Source: an uncultured Veillonella sp. (GTDB lineage: Bacteria > Bacillota > Negativicutes > Veillonellales > Veillonellaceae). From it: a stretch of DNA of 10,076 nucleotides. Below the pieces are notes generated by a model. It worked only from the letters and a program-made list of their open reading frames with translations. It did no database searches and had not been told where the DNA came from. Both the position numbers and the translations under genes were made by a program. Every line of letters starts with the position of its first letter. Positions within the stretch are counted from its first letter, which is position 1. Location of the stretch: assembly GCA_934216375.1 (NCBI GenBank), contig CAKQBP010000034.1:1-10076 (forward strand), given 5' to 3'. Below are positions 6,890 through 10,076 of this stretch, piece by piece.

Positions 6890-6974
6890 GAAATGCTCCT
6901 CAACTATACTTTATGGATAAGTTTATTACGCCTTACTTTCATTCAGTACATATACTCTTCACTATGTATGTATT

Positions 6975-7925
6975 CTATTTACTTAAGTATTGCTGTAGGG
7001 TTTGATTTTCTAACGGCCCTAGTTGTAAAGCATTCCGATTTTTAATTGCATCAATGGTTAATGCTTCAAAGGTAATTTTATCAAAATCAGAAAACTCGTT
7101 AAAGGAATTAAACACTATGAATCGTTGATTTAGTAAATTAGTTAATACCTCTATGTCTTTCGTTCTTACTTTATTTAACTCATTTCGTGCATAAGATTCA
7201 TATCTCTCATCACCTGCATTATTCTTGCTAAACCGACCTATATCAAGATTATTAGAATAATAGCTATATATAGCCTTCTGATAGAAATCAATTTTAGTCA
7301 ATTTCCCAAATTCAAAATTATAATAAGCATTATTTCTTAAAATATGCTCACTACCATACTCACCAATAATAGTCCCTGTAGAAAGATCTACTATATCATT
7401 ATGCTTAATCTGATTTTCCTTTCTATACGATACATAGAAAGGTAGCTTTATAGGATGTCCAGCGTGTAAACTTGTATATCGTTGTTTACTATCAAAAAAG
7501 ATTTCATGCCATATATCTCTATCACTTTCATCAAGACTAGAAATATTAGGGTATAACTCATCAAGACTCACATTAAATTGCGTTTCTTTAGCATCTATCC
7601 GAGGAATGAAAGTGTTATATTTATTTATATCTTTATTCCAGGCATCTAGCAAACTTACATTTTCATCAAAAATACCAATACCGTCTAAAGTTATATAATA
7701 GAGTTTATTATTCACCTCATGAACAGCAACTACATTATCAGCAATCTTACGATTTTCATTGCCATAGTATAATCCGCTCTCTTGAAGCTCACTTAAATAA
7801 ATCAAACTATTTTTAAAATCGCTCCCTACCAAGAAATATATCAATACTCCCCATATGAGGATATAAAGCACTACTATTATAGCAACAATATATCCAATCC
7901 ATTTAATTACTCTCTTCAAATTCAT
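6975..7925 (-). CDS. Membrane-anchored protein with large extracytoplasmic part, unknown function
   Basis: 316 residues, not recognised. The start MNLKRVIKW is positively charged and is followed by a long hydrophobic segment (about 9-33) without a signal peptidase site or lipobox, so the likely topology is N-in with residues 36-316 outside the membrane. The remainder is polar, rich in Asn, Asp, Tyr and Ile, with no cysteine. Stretches such as NKLYYITLDGIGIFDE (73-88) look like alternating beta strands. No catalytic motif is evident. The ATG at 7925 has GAGGG five bases upstream and an extended -10 promoter about 40 bases upstream. No terminator is seen in the 85 bases before the small ORF, so the two downstream small genes may share its transcript. 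The AT-rich composition, unlike the flanking housekeeping genes, is compatible with horizontal acquisition. Confidence 0.75.
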   Translation of the reverse strand: MNLKRVIKWIGYIVAIIVVLYILIWGVLIYFLVGSDFKNSLIYLSELQESGLYYGNENRKIADNVVAVHEVNNKLYYITLDGIGIFDENVSLLDAWNKDINKYNTFIPRIDAKETQFNVSLDELYPNISSLDESDRDIWHEIFFDSKQRYTSLHAGHPIKLPFYVSYRKENQIKHNDIVDLSTGTIIGEYGSEHILRNNAYYNFEFGKLTKIDFYQKAIYSYYSNNLDIGRFSKNNAGDERYESYARNELNKVRTKDIEVLTNLLNQRFIVFNSFNEFSDFDKITFEALTIDAIKNRNALQLGPLENQTLQQYLSK

Positions 7926-7964
7926 AATAGCCCTCTATAAATAACACGATTTTATATGGCTACA

Positions 7965-7973
7965 ATTATAACA
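7965..7973 (-). promoter_or_regulatory. Extended -10 promoter of the 316-residue membrane protein gene
   Basis: Minus strand TGTTATAAT, a full TGnTATAAT extended -10. The predicted start is near 7958, giving a leader of roughly 33 bases with GAGGG at 7931-7935. No good -35 hexamer is present. Confidence 0.65.
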
Positions 7974-8013
7974 TACCCTATACTTTTACATATAATAGAC
8001 TATTGTTAAGTAC

Positions 8014-8040
8014 AAAAAAGACGCCTCTTTCGGGCGGCTT
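8014..8040 (-). terminator. Orphan terminator hairpin between divergent genes
   Basis: AAGACGCC (8018-8025) pairs with GGCGGCTT (8033-8040) around a seven-base loop, with one internal mismatch. On the minus strand it is followed by a run of six T, giving a good intrinsic terminator in that direction; on the plus strand the following tract is weaker (CTTTATTATGG). No minus-strand gene ends just before it and no plus-strand gene lies behind it, because the flanking genes are transcribed away from each other. It may stop minus-strand readthrough coming from beyond the lipoprotein gene, or be left over from a rearrangement. Confidence 0.6.
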
Positions 8041-8058
8041 CTTTATTATGGTTTATTG
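8024..8058 (+). repeat. Left copy of a terminator-flank repeat
   Basis: 35 bases that align without gaps to 8816-8850 with 29 identities, in direct orientation. The repeat starts CCTCTTTCG, runs through the right arm of a hairpin and ends GTTTATTG. It lies upstream of the plus-strand lipoprotein gene. Confidence 0.7.
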
Positions 8059-8089
8059 AGAGTTGTGTGGTATTAATCAGCTATATAAG

Positions 8090-8117
8090 TAAACATTTAA
8101 TTTAGATATAATATAAT
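8090..8117 (+). promoter_or_regulatory. Weak candidate promoter of the lipoprotein gene
   Basis: TAAACA (8090-8095), a 16-base spacer and TATAAT (8112-8117); a second overlapping TATAAT starts at 8107. The -35 matches in only four positions. It would give a leader of about 105 bases that includes the 12-bp tandem duplication. The 304-base gap 7926-8229 holds in addition the promoter of the leftward gene, the orphan terminator and repeats, but no ORF worth calling. Confidence 0.35.
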
Positions 8118-8126
8118 TAAAATAGT

Positions 8127-8150
8127 GTACTCTAAAATGTACTCTAAAAT
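8127..8150. repeat. Perfect 12-bp tandem duplication
   Basis: GTACTCTAAAAT occurs twice back to back (8127-8138 and 8139-8150), in the predicted leader of the lipoprotein gene. It could be slippage, an operator pair or an old insertion scar; no inverted repeats flank it. Confidence 0.75.
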
Positions 8151-8229
8151 TCTGCCAATAAATTAAACAATGTCTGTTAAGCAATTACGATTTACTAAAC
8201 TTCCTAAAGTAGTATAAAAGGAATATACA

Positions 8230-8805
8230 ATGAAACCTTTTACCCTAAAACGATTTATATTATTGCCACTGATTATACTATCCCTCATACTAACAACGGG
8301 TTGTCATCTTCTCTCACATTATAGTGAAGATGAGGTACAACAATATATAAATGAGGATTATCCTAATCTAACATATCACTTGGAATCTCATAGGAACAAT
8401 AGATGGCAAGTCACCTTTGACAAATATCCACAAATGCCCATTGAAATATCTGAAGTCTTGCATACCTCTGCACCTGTTGTACCACAAGTGGAGCGAATAC
8501 TGATAACCAACATCCCGTTAATAACTGCATTCCCATTAATGAAAAACTATATAACAGAAGAGGAGTTATCCTATGCTACATACGATACATCTTCTTTGTA
8601 TATTGAAATGCCTATTCCCTATTCGGCCATACAAAACCAAGATGTAACAAATTTTTACAATCGAATGGATCAATTCTGCAAAGAATATGCAACAACATAT
8701 CCAGACTTCAAAGAAGATATATATATTAGAGTTATTATAAAACCTTCTGATGGTTCTAATGCACCAGAGGCGTATAGAAAGATATTCCGTTTATCTCAAT
8801 ATTAA
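8230..8805 (+). CDS. Small secreted lipoprotein, unknown function
   Basis: 191 residues. The N-terminus MKPFTLKRF is basic, followed by a hydrophobic stretch (9-22) and the lipobox-like LTTGC with Cys at 25, so it is predicted to be cleaved by signal peptidase II and lipidated at C25. Thr rather than Leu at the -3 position is less usual but allowed. The mature part (about 167 residues) is polar and mixed alpha/beta in appearance, with Tyr- and Asp-rich segments; after C25 there is one more cysteine (FCKEY). No domain is recognised. The ATG is supported by AAAAGGA seven bases upstream. It is the only plus-strand gene here, convergent with the dehydrogenase gene and divergent from the 316-residue membrane protein gene. 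It ends four bases before a perfect terminator hairpin and is bracketed by a repeated terminator-flank sequence, hinting that it arrived or was duplicated as a unit. Confidence 0.8.
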   Translation: MKPFTLKRFILLPLIILSLILTTGCHLLSHYSEDEVQQYINEDYPNLTYHLESHRNNRWQVTFDKYPQMPIEISEVLHTSAPVVPQVERILITNIPLITAFPLMKNYITEEELSYATYDTSSLYIEMPIPYSAIQNQDVTNFYNRMDQFCKEYATTYPDFKEDIYIRVIIKPSDGSNAPEAYRKIFRLSQY

Positions 8806-8808
8806 TAG

Positions 8809-8838
8809 AGAGGCACCTCTTTCGAGGTGCCTCTTTGT
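8809..8838 (+). terminator. Terminator of the lipoprotein gene, shared with convergent dehydrogenase gene
   Basis: Perfect 11-bp stem, AGAGGCACCTC (8809-8819) and GAGGTGCCTCT (8824-8834), with a TTTC loop, beginning four bases after the lipoprotein stop and followed by TTTGTTAT on the plus strand. On the minus strand the hairpin is followed by CTATTAAT, a poor U-tract, so it should work mainly for the plus-strand gene and only weakly for the dehydrogenase gene. Confidence 0.85.
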
Positions 8839-8850
8839 TATAGTTTATTG
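8816..8850 (+). repeat. Right copy of the terminator-flank repeat
   Basis: Counterpart of 8024-8058, 792 bases away in direct orientation, with six mismatches in 35 positions. It covers the right part of the terminator hairpin and the adjacent sequence running towards the stop codon of the dehydrogenase gene. Confidence 0.7.
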
Positions 8851-8867
8851 GAGAGATTGATATTTTA

Positions 8868-10076
8868 TTAGTCTAAGTCGTAGAACCCAGATGGTTTATC
8901 GCTCAAGTTTACGATGATGTTTTTCATTTGAGTGTAGTGCTCAAGGATAACTTTATGAGTTTCACGTCCGATACCGGATTGTTTGTAACCGCCAAATGGA
9001 GCGCCTGCAGGGATAGAGTTATATGTATTTACCCACATACGACCTGTTTCGATACCGCGAGCTACGCGGATAGCACGGTTGATGTTTTGAGTAAATACGC
9101 CACCACCAAGGCCGTATAAGCTGTCATTAGCTTGTTCAATAACTTCTTCTTCGCTGTGGAATTTGATGACAACAGCTACAGGACCGAAGATTTCTTCGCG
9201 AGCTACACGCATATCATTTGTAGCATCTACAATAAGTGTAGGTCTTACAAAGCAACCTTTACCAAGTTCGCCATCAGTAACACGTACACCACCGGCTACA
9301 ACACGAGCTCCTTCTTCTTTTGCAAGGTCTACATAGCTAAGTACTTTATTAACTTGATCTTCGTAAATTAAGGAACCAAGTTGTGTAGATTCTTCCCAAG
9401 GCAAACCAACTTTCACCTTATCGAATAGTGCGGCAAGTTCAGCTACGAATTTATCGTAAATTGTATCTTGTACGAAGATACGGGATCCTGCGCAACATAC
9501 TTGACCTTGGTTGAAGAGAATGCCGAGCATTGCTCCGTCAAGAGCTTGTTTCCAGTTCGCATCGTCAAAGAAGATATTCGCAGATTTACCACCTAATTCC
9601 AATGTGGCAGGAATCAAGCGTTCAGATGCTGCTTTATATACATCTAGACCTACCTCTGTAGAGCCTGTGAAAGCTAACTTGCTGAAGCCTGGATGATCAA
9701 GGATATATTGACCGGATTTAGAACCTTTACCTGTTACGATATTTACAACGCCTGGAGGCAAGATTTCTTTCAAAATGTCGCCTAGTTCCAAAAGGCTAAG
9801 AGATGTATGGCTAGAAGGTTTGATTACAACTGTACAACCTGCTGCAAGAGCTGGCGCCAATTTCCAAGCGGCCATTAGGAATGGGAAGTTCCAAGGTACT
9901 ACCTGGCCTACAACCCCAATTGGTTCACGAACGATAAGGCTCAATGTATTTTCGTCAAATACTTGTGCAGAGCCTTCTTCGGAACGAAGCACGCCTGCAA
10001 AGTAACGGAAATGGTCCGCCCCAAGTGGAATATCCACATTCAATGTTTCGCGGATAGGTTTACCATTGTCGTATGT
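8868..10076 (-). CDS. NAD-dependent aldehyde dehydrogenase, AldB-type (N-terminus outside window)
   Basis: Oxidises aldehydes, probably acetaldehyde or similar short ones, to the acid with NAD(P) in the cytoplasm. The frame is open to the right edge (402 codons plus stop); the visible part starts TYDNGKPIRETLNVDIPLG, which is internal to the family, so roughly 90-100 residues are missing. In visible numbering: cofactor-site PWNFP at 61-65, lysine of IKPS at 86, GSTEVG at 138-143, catalytic-base Glu160 in LELGGKS, and nucleophile Cys194 in FNQGQVCCAGSR (the first Cys aligns with Cys302 of ALDH2). The ending SGIGRETHKVILEHYTQMK ... SDKP resembles E. coli AldB closely. The in-frame TTG at 10043 is not a real start, because conserved family sequence continues upstream of it. 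The gene converges on the lipoprotein gene. Substrate specificity cannot be settled from this fragment. Confidence 0.93.
   Translation of the reverse strand, partial: TYDNGKPIRETLNVDIPLGADHFRYFAGVLRSEEGSAQVFDENTLSLIVREPIGVVGQVVPWNFPFLMAAWKLAPALAAGCTVVIKPSSHTSLSLLELGDILKEILPPGVVNIVTGKGSKSGQYILDHPGFSKLAFTGSTEVGLDVYKAASERLIPATLELGGKSANIFFDDANWKQALDGAMLGILFNQGQVCCAGSRIFVQDTIYDKFVAELAALFDKVKVGLPWEESTQLGSLIYEDQVNKVLSYVDLAKEEGARVVAGGVRVTDGELGKGCFVRPTLIVDATNDMRVAREEIFGPVAVVIKFHSEEEVIEQANDSLYGLGGGVFTQNINRAIRVARGIETGRMWVNTYNSIPAGAPFGGYKQSGIGRETHKVILEHYTQMKNIIVNLSDKPSGFYDLD

Noticed and set aside
6947..6972. TACATA/TATGTA hairpin after the 316-residue protein gene as a terminator
   Set aside because: Short AT-only stem with a ten-base loop and no T-run.
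8079..8099. Remnant of a dehydrogenase-like C-terminus beside the orphan terminator
   Set aside because: Minus-strand GAT-TAA resembles the real gene end (GAC-TAA), but only seven codons are open and they do not match the dehydrogenase protein.
8137..8166. Nine-codon leader peptide ORF (MYSKILPIN) before the lipoprotein gene
   Set aside because: No ribosome site and no attenuator-like structure following it.
8211..8218. TATAAA just before the lipoprotein ribosome site as a -10 element
   Set aside because: The resulting transcript would start downstream of the ribosome site, which is otherwise well placed.
10041..10043. TTG as start codon of the dehydrogenase
   Set aside because: The frame is open to the window edge and the 11 upstream codons encode conserved family sequence (DNGKPIRET), so the gene simply continues beyond the window.

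Overview
The window looks like a piece of a low-GC chromosome from a bacterium of the Firmicutes. The protein sequences and the mix of a Firmicute-style PerR and CshA-type helicase with an AldB-type aldehyde dehydrogenase suggest a diderm, anaerobic Negativicute, most likely Veillonella or a close relative. That assignment is by recognition only; no database search was possible.

Layout: almost everything is on the minus strand. Reading in the direction of transcription (high to low coordinates), the window holds: (1) the C-terminal four fifths of an AldB-type NAD-dependent aldehyde dehydrogenase, which runs off the right edge; (2) a single plus-strand gene for a small lipoprotein (8230-8805), converging on the dehydrogenase gene and sharing a terminator hairpin with it; (3) an AT-rich block (6451-7925) of unrecognised membrane-associated proteins, namely a 316-residue protein with one N-terminal membrane segment, a 43-residue small ORF and an overlapping four-helix membrane protein; (4) a DEAD-box RNA helicase with an Arg/Asp-rich tail; (5) a PerR-type peroxide-sensing repressor; (6) endonuclease IV (nfo); (7) sbcD and (8) sbcC, the latter cut by the left edge just past its zinc hook.

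The left 4.6 kb is functionally coherent. A peroxide-responsive regulator sits upstream of endonuclease IV, which repairs abasic and oxidised sites, and of the SbcCD nuclease, which processes hairpins and blocked double-strand ends. perR carries a clear promoter (TTGATA-17 bp-TATAAT) with a perfect 7-1-7 inverted repeat of the Fur/PerR core type (AAATAAT-T-ATTATTT) at its predicted transcription start, so autoregulation is likely. The nfo promoter region has a 16-bp AT palindrome that may be a degenerate site of the same kind. sbcD and sbcC touch (TAAATG) and are evidently one operon.

The middle and right part (6.4-8.85 kb) is the accessory-looking portion. It has lower GC by eye, proteins I cannot name, a small ORF overlapping its neighbour, and a terminator-like sequence present twice in direct orientation on either side of the lipoprotein gene. 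One of these copies is an orphan between divergently transcribed genes, which suggests past rearrangement. No tRNA, rRNA, CRISPR array, transposase or integrase was seen.
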